From positions 1 to 64,000 of the forward strand of contig CAZWSX010000028.1 in assembly GCA_964636985.1 (NCBI GenBank): DNA of 64,000 bases. Reading direction: 5' to 3'. Every line of letters starts with the position of its first letter. The stretch's first letter is position 1. The position numbers and the translations under genes were made by a program. The notes under the pieces are model-generated. The model was not told the DNA's origin. It saw nothing but the letters and a program-made list of their open reading frames with translations, and searched no databases. Source of the stretch: CAZWSX01 sp964636985. GTDB taxonomy: Bacteria > Planctomycetota > Planctomycetia > Pirellulales > Pirellulaceae. Shown here one piece after another: positions 45,080 to 53,494 of the stretch.

Positions 45080-45337
45080 CTACCCCACACGAATCTCCAC
45101 CTCGCGCATTGCGCCGGCTGTGACGCTCGCTTCCGCTTGACCGCTATCGGTAGCACACGCGATGCGGTAGTCGCCCGGCTTGGGGAGCGTTAGCACGCAT
45201 TCGCCTTGCTGGTTGGTCAGGGCGGCGATCTCGGGCAGAGGCTGCGGACCATTCAAAAAAAAGATGCGTGCGCCGGCAACGGCGCGACCGCTTTGGTCTC
45301 GAACGCGGACGGTAATGGTCGATGGTGAGCTGGCCAT
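45080..45337 (-). CDS. Small carboxypeptidase-regulatory-like beta-sandwich protein
   Basis: 85 residues, nearly all one beta-sandwich domain: RVRDQSGRAVAGARIFFL, then TNQQGECVLTLPKPGDYRIACA. This pattern is the CarboxypepD_reg/transthyretin-like fold. There is no signal peptide, so it is probably cytoplasmic or exported by another route. It sits 82 bases downstream of the protease gene on the same strand and may be in its transcript. Confidence 0.72.
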   Translation of the reverse strand: MASSPSTITVRVRDQSGRAVAGARIFFLNGPQPLPEIAALTNQQGECVLTLPKPGDYRIACATDSGQAEASVTAGAMREVEIRVG

Positions 45338-45419
45338 TTTTGCACCCGCCTTGGTGCACGTCTATTTCATCCGGCCTGCTCCACGATGTCGGCAAGCCGG
45401 ATGTGTTGGGAACAAACGA

Positions 45420-46367
45420 CTACGCCTTCCAGTTTACCATGTTGTCGTAGACCGGCTTAATAATCCGCGTGCCGGAATTGGTTGTTCCGCCGCCATAAGC
45501 GTGGACGGCGAAGGCGTACCGGCTGTTGTTGATGATTCGATAAACCGCAGCTCCGCTTTGTCCGCCGAAAGTGTCGATATCGTAGAAGACCTTGCGCTCG
45601 TTCACCGAGTCGACCTTGTGGCTGTCGTACCACTGCGTACCGCTGGGTTTGTCGCCCGGGTATCCGGAGATGTTGCCAGTCGTGGCCAGCAACTCGGCAT
45701 CGGTATAGACCCCGAATCCCAGCCAGCCGACGGTGTTGCCCAGTTCGTTGGGAATGATGATCGCGGCGTAGTCGTAGTTTTCATCGCCGTTGTTGGTCCA
45801 TCCCGTTACCGAATGAAAGTTAGTGCTCGTCACAGATCCGTACGGCAGCGAAGTCCCGTTTCGGCCCGGCATCACGATGATGTTCTTGACCCAGCCGTCG
45901 CGTCCCGGAACGCCGCTATTCTTGATGTGGACCACGTGCCCCGCGGTGATCAAGGTATGCGGGCCGATGAACCAGCCCGTGCCAATCCACTGCGAGTTGT
46001 CGGCGGCCGTGATCAAGAGCGATGCGTGCACGCGCCACGGATAAACATCGGTGTTGGTGATCTGAACGCGGTCGTCGTGGCCATGCACCGTCTCAAGGGC
46101 TGCCCGCTCGCCAAACGAAGCGACGGCGATATCGCGAAGAGCCGAGGTGTCGGGGCCGACGAGCGGCGCCTCCACCGACTCCAAGCCTTGCGCCGGGCGA
46201 TCGACGTTTTCTGATCCGTCGTTCCGAGGCGCCACGGTGCGTGGGTCGGAACCCCGCGCGTCCCCCTGCTGCTCCGTTCGGCGGACCGGTGGAAAATCGG
46301 ATTCCGTCGGAGCGTTAGAGACCGGTGTGTGGCCGCTCATCGCACGGGGTGCCGTTGTGTCAGACAT
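45420..46367 (-). CDS. Trypsin-like serine protease (glutamyl endopeptidase/V8-like), no signal peptide
   Basis: 315 residues. The catalytic triad is clear: His144 in ITAGHVV, Asp199 in YDYAAI and Ser271 in GGQSGAAV. YPWRVHASLL, near 110, and the GTGWFIGPHTLI entry to the His loop are typical of the glutamyl-endopeptidase (S1B) group. The first 100 residues are disordered, Asp/Pro/Ser-rich, and lack a signal peptide or helix; this might be a pro-region. The start ATG 46365-46367 has GGAGAG 5 bases upstream, and an upstream extension has no support. It is followed by a small beta-sandwich gene. Intracellular proteases of this group exist in conflict systems; a secreted proenzyme is the alternative. 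Confidence 0.86.
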   Translation of the reverse strand: MSDTTAPRAMSGHTPVSNAPTESDFPPVRRTEQQGDARGSDPRTVAPRNDGSENVDRPAQGLESVEAPLVGPDTSALRDIAVASFGERAALETVHGHDDRVQITNTDVYPWRVHASLLITAADNSQWIGTGWFIGPHTLITAGHVVHIKNSGVPGRDGWVKNIIVMPGRNGTSLPYGSVTSTNFHSVTGWTNNGDENYDYAAIIIPNELGNTVGWLGFGVYTDAELLATTGNISGYPGDKPSGTQWYDSHKVDSVNERKVFYDIDTFGGQSGAAVYRIINNSRYAFAVHAYGGGTTNSGTRIIKPVYDNMVNWKA

Positions 46368-46625
46368 GGTACTCTCCAAAGAAGAACTGCCGGTCGAGAG
46401 GAAAATCTTGCGCTCGTACCAAACGTGCGTCGCCGACCGGCAACTCCTTTGGTTTTCTCGCCGTTGCCGTGAACGGTACATAGTCTGAACAGACTAAGAA
46501 TCGCGTGAATCTTTCGCACATCGGGCGCGCGTAGCACCGCCATTTGGCCGCGCTCTCCGCTGCGGACAAGCTTGGCCCCATGCGGTACAATCGTCCATGT
46601 ACCCCTTATGGAGAGCGCCGCCGCC

Positions 46626-49600
46626 ATGCATGGTTTTCATCCCTGGATCGCCGAGTGGTTTACGACCAAGTTTGGTACGCCGACTCCTCCGCAGGCCGAC
46701 GCCTGGCCGGTGATCTCGGCTGGCCGCGATGCCTTGATTGCCGCTCCGACTGGCTCCGGCAAAACGCTGGCCGCCTTTCTGGTTTGCATTGATCGGCTCA
46801 CGCGCGATGCACTGGCCGGCGACTTAAGCAACGGCGTTCATGCTGTTTACGTCTCGCCGCTGAAGGCCCTCTCGAACGACATTCGCCGCAACCTGGAAGA
46901 GCCGCTCGCCGAAATCGGCGCGCTGGCGATGGAACAAGCAGGCTTTGAGTTGCCGGTCCGCACGGCGGTTCGCACCGGCGATACGCCAGCGAGCGAACGG
47001 GCGGCGATGCTCCGCAAGCCTCCGCACATCCTGGTCACGACGCCTGAATCGCTCTATCTGTTACTGACCAGCGTCAAAGGTCGCAACATGCTGCGCGACG
47101 TGAAGACGGTGATCGTCGACGAAATCCACGCACTTGCCCGCGACAAACGCGGCTCGCACCTGGCGCTCTCGCTGGAGCGGCTCGACGCGCTGTGCGAGAA
47201 GCGGCCCGTGCGGATCGGCCTTTCGGCCACACAGAAGCCAATCGAGGAAATCGCTCAGTTTTTGGTCGGCACGCGCGCGGAGGATCAACCTGCTGGCGAG
47301 CCGGCTTGCCCGATCATCGATTCGGGCCACATCCGCGATCTCGACTTGGCCATCGAGGTTCCACCGAGCGAACTCGGAGCCGTCTGCAGCGGCGAACAAT
47401 GGGGCGAAGTCTACGGGCGGCTGAGCGAACTGATCCGCTCGCACCAAAGCACGCTTGTATTCGTGAATACGCGGCGGATGGCGGAACGTGTTTCGCTGGC
47501 ATTGACCGACATGCTCGGGGAAGACGCCGTCGCCAGCCACCATGGAAGCCTATCGAAAGAGATCCGCCACAGTGTCGAGCAGCGGCTTAAGCAAGGGAAG
47601 CTGAAAGCGATTGTCGCGACCGCCTCGCTCGAGATGGGGATCGACATCGGTTACATCGACCTGGTGTGCCAGATCGGTTCGGCGCGCGGAATCGCAACTT
47701 TCTTGCAGAGAGTGGGACGATCGGGGCACTCGATCGGCAAAACCCCCAAGGGGCGATTGTGTCCACTGACGCGCGATGAACTGATCGAGTGCATGGCACT
47801 GGTTCGCGGCATCGGCGCCCGCGAGCTCGATCGGATCGAAATCCCGGTCGCGCCGGTCGATATCTTGGCGCAGCAAATCACCGCCTGGTCGGCCGTGGAA
47901 GAACTCGACGAAGACGACGTTTATGCACGCGTTCGCAAGGCCTATCCTTATCGCGACTTGACCCGCGAGACCTTCGAATCGGTCCTTAAGATGACTTCGC
48001 AAGGGATCAAGCCAGGCAACCGGGCCGGCGCGTTGATCCATCGCGACCAGTTGCAAAAGAAACTGCGCGGCCGTCCTGGAGCGAGGCTCACGGCGTCGCT
48101 CAACGGCGGAGCGATCCCCGACACGGCCGAGTTCCGCGTTGTCACGGTCGACGAAGGGACTTATGTCGGCTCCATCGACGAGCATTTCGCGGTCGACAGC
48201 GTGAACGGCGATATTTTCACGCTGGGCGGGACGTCGTGGCAAATCGTGCGCGTGCAAGCCTCCGACGTTCTGGTCCGCGACGCTCAGGGCGCTCCGCCCA
48301 CCGTTCCGTTCTGGTTCGGCGAAGGAGCGGGGCGAACGTTCGAACTCTCGCAGCAAGTGAGCCAACTGCGGCGCGATCTGGCCGACCGCGTCCGTACGGT
48401 TTCCGCCGACGCGATGCAGTGTGGCGTTTCGCTGGATGAGCCGCGCGAGACGGGTTTTGAAGCCGCAACGCCGGAACTAGTCGACTGGCTCAAACGGGAT
48501 TGCGGTGTCGACGATTGGGGCGCCCGCCAGGCGATCCGCTACGTGGCAGTGCAGCAAGCGGCACTCGGCATCGTCCCCAGCGATTCGCAGATTGTCTTTG
48601 AGCGATTCTTCGACGAGTCAGGTGGAATGCAACTCGTCATCCACGCGCCGCTGGGCCAGCGAATCAACAAGGCGTGGGGGTTGGCGCTGCGAAAACGGTT
48701 TTGCCGCAGCTTCGATTTCGAATTGCAAGCGGCAGCCGACGACGATGGGATTGTCCTTTCGCTCAGCCCGCAACACAGCTTCCCGCTCGAGCAACTCTTT
48801 TCGATGCTCGGCCCGCACAACGCCAAGTACTTGCTCGAGCAGGCGCTCTTGGTCGCGCCGATGTTCCAAGCCCGTTGGCGATGGAACGCGACGCGGGCAC
48901 TCGCCGTGGCGCGGCGTCAGGGAAACAAAAAGGTGCCGCCGCACTTGATCCGCTTTCGCTCCGAGGACCTGCTGGCCGCTGCGTTTCCGGAAACGGTAGG
49001 CTGCCTCGAAAACCACCACGGCGACGTCGAGATCCCCGATCATCCCCTGGTCAAGCAAACCGTCCACGACTGCCTGACCGAGGCGATGGACGTCGAGCGG
49101 TGGGTCCAGGTTCTGCAACAAGTAAAAGACGGCAAGATCGAACTGATCCCGCGCGACACCCGTGAGCCTTCACCGTTTTGTCATGAGCTGCTGAATTCCA
49201 ATCCCTACACATTCCTCGATGGTGCTGGATTGGAGGAGCGGCGCACGCGAGCCGTTTCGGTCCGGCGCACGCTCAATCCAGAGGACTTCCGCGACTTGGC
49301 GCAGCTCGACGAAACGGCGGTCGCCCAAGTCGCCAGCGAGGCCTGGCCCGTCGTCCGCAACGACGACGAGCTGCACGACACGCTCCTCACGATGGGCGTG
49401 TTGCACGAGTACGAACTCGATCCCTGGCAGCACATGTTCCGCAGCCTGTGCAAGCAAGGGCGAGCGACGATCGCGCAATTGCCCGACGGCACGCGATTTG
49501 GTTTGGCCGCGGAACGGCAACCCATGGTGAAGGCGGTTTGGCCGAGCGCAGTCCTTTCGCCTGCGATTGCTTTACCTCCGCACTTAGACACGGCGGTCGA

Positions 49601-51098
49601 ATCGGACAAAGCGGTTGTCGAAATCGTTCGCGGGCGGATCATGCACGTTGGCCCGATCACCGCAGTCGAGCTCGGCGCACTGTTGTCGCTGGAGCCGTCG
49701 CTTGTTTCGGCCTCGCTCGAAGCGATCGAAGCCTCTGGTGCGGTCATGCGAGGGCAATTCACGGCCGCGGCACTGGCCTCGCAAGGGGATCGCGAAAATC
49801 GGATCGTTCAGTGGTGCGACCGGCGATTGCTGGCGCGGATTCATCGCCTCACGTTGATGGGCTTGCGAAAACGCATACAGCCGGTCGAGCCGCACGTCTT
49901 TATCCACTACGTGTGCCAGCGGCACGGGTTGTTGGGTGGCCCAGTCGCCGAGGGCTCCGGCGCCGTAGCCAGTATGCTGCAAAAGTTGGAAGGGTACGAG
50001 CTTCCGGCCGGCGTGTGGGAGCGTTACGCGCTGCGGCTCCGATTGCCCGAGTACGATGCGCGCTGGCTCGATGAACTCTTTATGACAGGAGAGGCCCTGT
50101 GGGGCCGGATTCATCCGCCGGAACGCGAGCCCGGCGACGAGGCCCGCACGTCGATGATGACCCGCGCGACGCCGATCGCCGTGATGCGCCGCGAAGACGC
50201 GCCGTGGCTTTTGCCTGCGGAACCGACGACTGCCGAGGTACCTGCCGACACCCGCGGTCAGGATGTTCTGCAACTCTTGAGAATGCGGGGAGCTTTGTTC
50301 TTTGGTGAACTCAGGACCAAGCTGCAACTGTTGCCGACCATGCTGAGCGACTCCTTGCGAGACCTGGCTGCGCGCGGCGCCATCACGTCCGACAGTTTTG
50401 CAGCGGTGCGTGCGCTCGAACCGCGAAGAAAACAAGGAGCGGAAGTTTCGCTGGCGACGGCGACGGGGCGTTGGTCGCTCTTCCCAGGCGAGATCGAACT
50501 CTCGCCGCGGGAGGCGCGGATCGACCGTTGGTGCCGATTGCTGCTCGCGCGTTACGGCGTCGTTTTCCGCGACTTGCTGTCGCGAGAGAGTGCTTCACCA
50601 CCCTGGAGCGACCTGGTCAACCACTTCCGCCGCTTGGAATTGCGAGGCGAAGTCCGCGGCGGGCGATTCGTCGCCGGCGTCGCCGGCGAACAATACGCGC
50701 TAGAAGAAACGATCGGCCAACTGCGAGCAACGCGCGACCAGTTGCTCGGCCAGTCAGCTTCACACGCCGACGCCCCGCCCCGCGACTGGGCATTGCTGGC
50801 CGCTGCCGACCCAGCCAACCTGTGCGGCACCATCACGACCGAGCAACGAATCACCGGCAATGCGGTCAACCTGGTGGTGGTGCGCCGCGGCAAGCTGGTC
50901 GCCGCCCGGCACGGTAAAAAAATCGAGTTCTTCTGCGAACAGTTGACCGACCCCGCCGATAAGATCGACGGCGCCACGCTCCACCAAATGCGCCGCGCCC
51001 TCACGATGGGTGTGATTGGCGATGCTCAGGCGAATAAGCACGATGCCAAGGGGGCAAGGCTGGGGAGATTCTTGGCGGCGGATGAGCATCTGAATTAG
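46626..51098 (+). CDS. lhr: Large Lhr-family ATP-dependent helicase
   Basis: 1490 residues, close to E. coli Lhr. Lhr is a 3'-5' translocase that unwinds DNA:RNA and DNA:DNA duplexes. Walker A PTGSGKT is at 41-47, the DEIH motif at 165-168 and SAT at 200-202, followed by a second RecA domain (LVFVNTRRMAERV; GRSGHSIGKTPKGRL, about 380). A winged-helix and bridge region follow, then the large C-terminal domain of full-length Lhr (about 870-1490). ATG 46626 has GGAGAG 10 bases upstream; ATG 46608 is an alternative with none. It converges with map, separated by a hairpin cluster. Confidence 0.95.
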   Translation: MHGFHPWIAEWFTTKFGTPTPPQADAWPVISAGRDALIAAPTGSGKTLAAFLVCIDRLTRDALAGDLSNGVHAVYVSPLKALSNDIRRNLEEPLAEIGALAMEQAGFELPVRTAVRTGDTPASERAAMLRKPPHILVTTPESLYLLLTSVKGRNMLRDVKTVIVDEIHALARDKRGSHLALSLERLDALCEKRPVRIGLSATQKPIEEIAQFLVGTRAEDQPAGEPACPIIDSGHIRDLDLAIEVPPSELGAVCSGEQWGEVYGRLSELIRSHQSTLVFVNTRRMAERVSLALTDMLGEDAVASHHGSLSKEIRHSVEQRLKQGKLKAIVATASLEMGIDIGYIDLVCQIGSARGIATFLQRVGRSGHSIGKTPKGRLCPLTRDELIECMALVRGIGARELDRIEIPVAPVDILAQQITAWSAVEELDEDDVYARVRKAYPYRDLTRETFESVLKMTSQGIKPGNRAGALIHRDQLQKKLRGRPGARLTASLNGGAIPDTAEFRVVTVDEGTYVGSIDEHFAVDSVNGDIFTLGGTSWQIVRVQASDVLVRDAQGAPPTVPFWFGEGAGRTFELSQQVSQLRRDLADRVRTVSADAMQCGVSLDEPRETGFEAATPELVDWLKRDCGVDDWGARQAIRYVAVQQAALGIVPSDSQIVFERFFDESGGMQLVIHAPLGQRINKAWGLALRKRFCRSFDFELQAAADDDGIVLSLSPQHSFPLEQLFSMLGPHNAKYLLEQALLVAPMFQARWRWNATRALAVARRQGNKKVPPHLIRFRSEDLLAAAFPETVGCLENHHGDVEIPDHPLVKQTVHDCLTEAMDVERWVQVLQQVKDGKIELIPRDTREPSPFCHELLNSNPYTFLDGAGLEERRTRAVSVRRTLNPEDFRDLAQLDETAVAQVASEAWPVVRNDDELHDTLLTMGVLHEYELDPWQHMFRSLCKQGRATIAQLPDGTRFGLAAERQPMVKAVWPSAVLSPAIALPPHLDTAVESDKAVVEIVRGRIMHVGPITAVELGALLSLEPSLVSASLEAIEASGAVMRGQFTAAALASQGDRENRIVQWCDRRLLARIHRLTLMGLRKRIQPVEPHVFIHYVCQRHGLLGGPVAEGSGAVASMLQKLEGYELPAGVWERYALRLRLPEYDARWLDELFMTGEALWGRIHPPEREPGDEARTSMMTRATPIAVMRREDAPWLLPAEPTTAEVPADTRGQDVLQLLRMRGALFFGELRTKLQLLPTMLSDSLRDLAARGAITSDSFAAVRALEPRRKQGAEVSLATATGRWSLFPGEIELSPREARIDRWCRLLLARYGVVFRDLLSRESASPPWSDLVNHFRRLELRGEVRGGRFVAGVAGEQYALEETIGQLRATRDQLLGQSASHADAPPRDWALLAAADPANLCGTITTEQRITGNAVNLVVVRRGKLVAARHGKKIEFFCEQLTDPADKIDGATLHQMRRALTMGVIGDAQANKHDAKGARLGRFLAADEHLN

Positions 51099-51132
51099 TT
51101 TCGCCATGCAAGTAGGCGTCGCTGGAAAGTTA

Positions 51133-51320
51133 GGGCCGAAGGCCCGACAGATCTTAGCCGTGCCCGTAAGGGCACGGTTTCTGAGCGCAGAGAACACAAA
51201 GGCCCAACGGGCCGACAGATGAGGTTCGCCCATTTCTGTCGGCCCGTTGGGCCTTCTTCATGGGGTGCCAACTTACCGGTGGCTTACGCCACCGGCTAAG
51301 ATATTTCGGCCCTTCGGGCC
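51133..51320. repeat. Cluster of GC-rich hairpins between convergent genes
   Basis: Five perfect inverted repeats lie in 188 bases: GGGCC-GAA-GGCCC (51133-51145), CCGTGCCC-GTAA-GGGCACGG (51158-51177), a 21-bp stem (51199-51219 with 51235-51255), CCGGTGG-CTTACG-CCACCGG (51276-51295) and GGCCC-TTC-GGGCC (51308-51320). Repeated motifs such as GGCCCGACAG and GGCC recur among them. The region resembles a REP/palindromic element mosaic rather than coding sequence. Confidence 0.7.
51199..51255. terminator. 21-bp perfect hairpin, bidirectional terminator candidate
   Basis: Bases 51199-51219 and 51235-51255 are exact reverse complements over 21 bases around a 15-base loop. It lies between the stop codons of lhr and map. 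T-rich bases flank it on both strands (CTTCTT on plus, TTTGTG on minus), suitable for termination in both directions. Confidence 0.55.
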
Positions 51321-51345
51321 TTTCTTGCTTCCCGCAGAACGCTGA

Positions 51346-52188
51346 CTAAGCCGTCACCCGCGCCGGCGACTGGAACCGATGCCCTTCCTGCGGACCGTCT
51401 TTGGTCAACGTCAGGATCTCTGGGCCATTCTCGGTCATCAGAATCGTGTGTTCGAACTGGGCTGAGAGGCTGCCGTCCTTGGTGCGGACAGTCCAGCCAT
51501 CGCGGCGATCCTGCACGGTGTAGCGCTGGCCGGCGTTGATCATTGGCTCGATCGTGAAACAGAGTCCCGGTTCGAGCCGCATGTTTCCTTTCGATTTCAG
51601 GAACTGCCGCGTGATGAAGTGGGGCACCGAGGGGTCTTGGTGGAACTGCCGCCCCAGGCCGTGGCCGACGTACTCGCTTACCACGCTAAAGCCGCACTTG
51701 CGAGCGTGCGGCATGATCGCTCCGGCGATGTCGGAAACGTACGATTCTGGCCCGATCGCGCGGATCGCTTTCCAAAGGCAGTCGAACGAGCATTGCGTCA
51801 GCCGCACGGCGACATCGGAAACGGGACCGACGAAGAACGTCTCGGACTGATCGCCAAACCAGCCATCGACAATCGACGTCACGTCGACGTTGACAATGTC
51901 TCCTTCACGGAGCATGTAGTTGTCGGGAATGCCGTGGCAGATCACCTCGTTAACGCTGGTGCAGCAGCTCTTGGGGTACCCCATGTACCCCAGCGTCGCC
52001 GGAACGTGGCCGTGCTTGATCGTGTAGTCGTAAATCAGTCGGTCGAGTTCCCCAGTGGTAACGCCGGCTTGGACGTTCGGGCGAACGTAGTCGAGTAGCT
52101 GGGCATTAAATCGCCCCGCGGCGCGCATGGCGTCGCGTTCGGTCTCGGTGAGCAGTAAGTGGTTTTTGCGGCTGCGGTTTTGAAGCAT
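51346..52188 (-). CDS. map: Type I methionine aminopeptidase
   Basis: 280 residues. The enzyme removes the initiator Met from new proteins. All five metal ligands are in place: Asp102 in NVDVT, Asp113 in FGDQSE, His176 in YVGHGLG, Glu214 in TIEPM and Glu246 in FEHTI. The additional substrate-pocket His85 is also present. An N-terminal extension of about 20 residues (NRSRKNHLLL) lacks the Zn-finger and SH3-like parts of longer forms. It converges with lhr; the gene upstream is a divergent arrangement after 160 bases. Confidence 0.97.
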   Translation of the reverse strand: MLQNRSRKNHLLLTETERDAMRAAGRFNAQLLDYVRPNVQAGVTTGELDRLIYDYTIKHGHVPATLGYMGYPKSCCTSVNEVICHGIPDNYMLREGDIVNVDVTSIVDGWFGDQSETFFVGPVSDVAVRLTQCSFDCLWKAIRAIGPESYVSDIAGAIMPHARKCGFSVVSEYVGHGLGRQFHQDPSVPHFITRQFLKSKGNMRLEPGLCFTIEPMINAGQRYTVQDRRDGWTVRTKDGSLSAQFEHTILMTENGPEILTLTKDGPQEGHRFQSPARVTA

Positions 52189-52352
52189 GGTGAAATCAAA
52201 GGCTCGCGTCGGAGCCGTTCGAGTGCAGTGGAATCAACTATCAGGATTATTCCCCGCCGGACTGACCCTGGACAATCTTAGTTTATTCCTCAGTAACGAT
52301 CACGTGGACGGGTGTTTCGTACCGTCATTGGCAGCGAAACATGCGGAAAACA

Positions 52353-53291
52353 CTAGGGATTTTTCGCCGAATCGAGCATCGCCGGGAGTGCCTGCAACGC
52401 GACGGCAAACGGCGCCGCGCCGGCCCGGAATTCCTCCCACCAGGCAAGAGCAACCGTGGCGACGGCCGGGGCCTCCTCGGCCGACATGACATTCCAGCGC
52501 GCCAAGGCAGTTGCAACGGCATCCTGACTGAATCGCGCGAGCTCGACAAACTCGGCGGCTTCAAGGGCCGCCGGGACGGTCGCAATCCTCGCCAGGCGCG
52601 GCAGCTCCTGCGGCGAAATGTGCTCGCTGAACCGCGGCAAGTCGAACTGCAACTGGGAGAGCAGCCATGCCACGCGGACCGCTTCCGGAAGATCGGCAAA
52701 CGGGTTGGCCAAGACGCCTTCGATGTGGACGGTGTTGTAAGGAAGATGCGCCGAGCCGCCACCGCCTGAGACCGGATGGACAACCACAACATCGGCCGAC
52801 TCGACAACGAGCTCCTCTCCAAGCGTCTTTCGCAGCCGCGACAACATTCCTGGACCGCGCGCCTCCCAAAGCTCGCGCAAAGGGCGACTTCGCAGATCGA
52901 GCTCCTCGACCATATTCGGGATCGCGGCGAGGATGGCCGTCTCGAGCCGCGTGATTTGCCCCACCAACTCCGGCGCCAAGGCCTTGGATCGATCGCGGCC
53001 GACTACCTTGGTGAGCGCCATTTCGGCAAGTTCGCGATTGTTCTCGAATCGGTGAGCCAATCCTGTAAGGTGGTCCAAAACGGCCACATCAACGCCGAGA
53101 TCCTCGATCGCCACCACCAAATCGGCTGCCAGCGGCGGAACAAGGGATGCCAGACGCGGATCGACGATCGTACCACCCAGCGCGGCAATTCTGGCCGCAT
53201 GAAAGCAGCTTGCCGAAACGTTCGCGATCCAGGTGAGTTCCGTTCGCATCGTCAAAAATGTTCGTCGAATCCGTCCGAAAGCGTGCGTCAT
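52353..53291 (-). CDS. Conserved-looking protein of unknown function
   Basis: About 312 residues, soluble, helical, rich in Ala, Leu, Glu and Val. I recognise no family. A striking segment is VVVVHPVSGGGGSAHLPYNTVHIEG (near 190), followed by LSQLQFDLPRFSEHI. The start is uncertain: ATG at 53291 and a later ATG at 53249 are both in frame, neither with a strong ribosome-binding site; the frame is open to 53372. It is divergent from speA, which starts at 53495. Coding potential is good because the frame is long and consistent across the whole region. Confidence 0.6.
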   Translation of the reverse strand: MTHAFGRIRRTFLTMRTELTWIANVSASCFHAARIAALGGTIVDPRLASLVPPLAADLVVAIEDLGVDVAVLDHLTGLAHRFENNRELAEMALTKVVGRDRSKALAPELVGQITRLETAILAAIPNMVEELDLRSRPLRELWEARGPGMLSRLRKTLGEELVVESADVVVVHPVSGGGGSAHLPYNTVHIEGVLANPFADLPEAVRVAWLLSQLQFDLPRFSEHISPQELPRLARIATVPAALEAAEFVELARFSQDAVATALARWNVMSAEEAPAVATVALAWWEEFRAGAAPFAVALQALPAMLDSAKNP

Positions 53292-53494
53292 TTCGCCGAA
53301 ATAGGAGCTTCCACCAGCACGGCGGCAACAGAACGAAGATACCCCGCCGCAAACCGCTCCGAAAGCGTACAATCTTCATCTGCAGGGACAAGACTTTTTG
53401 CCACTTCCCCGTACAATTTGTCTTCTCATTTTTGGACCCCCGGGCGGAGCTTTGGCCGCCAGTTGCGGATTGGGAAAACTGGAGAAACCGCGAG

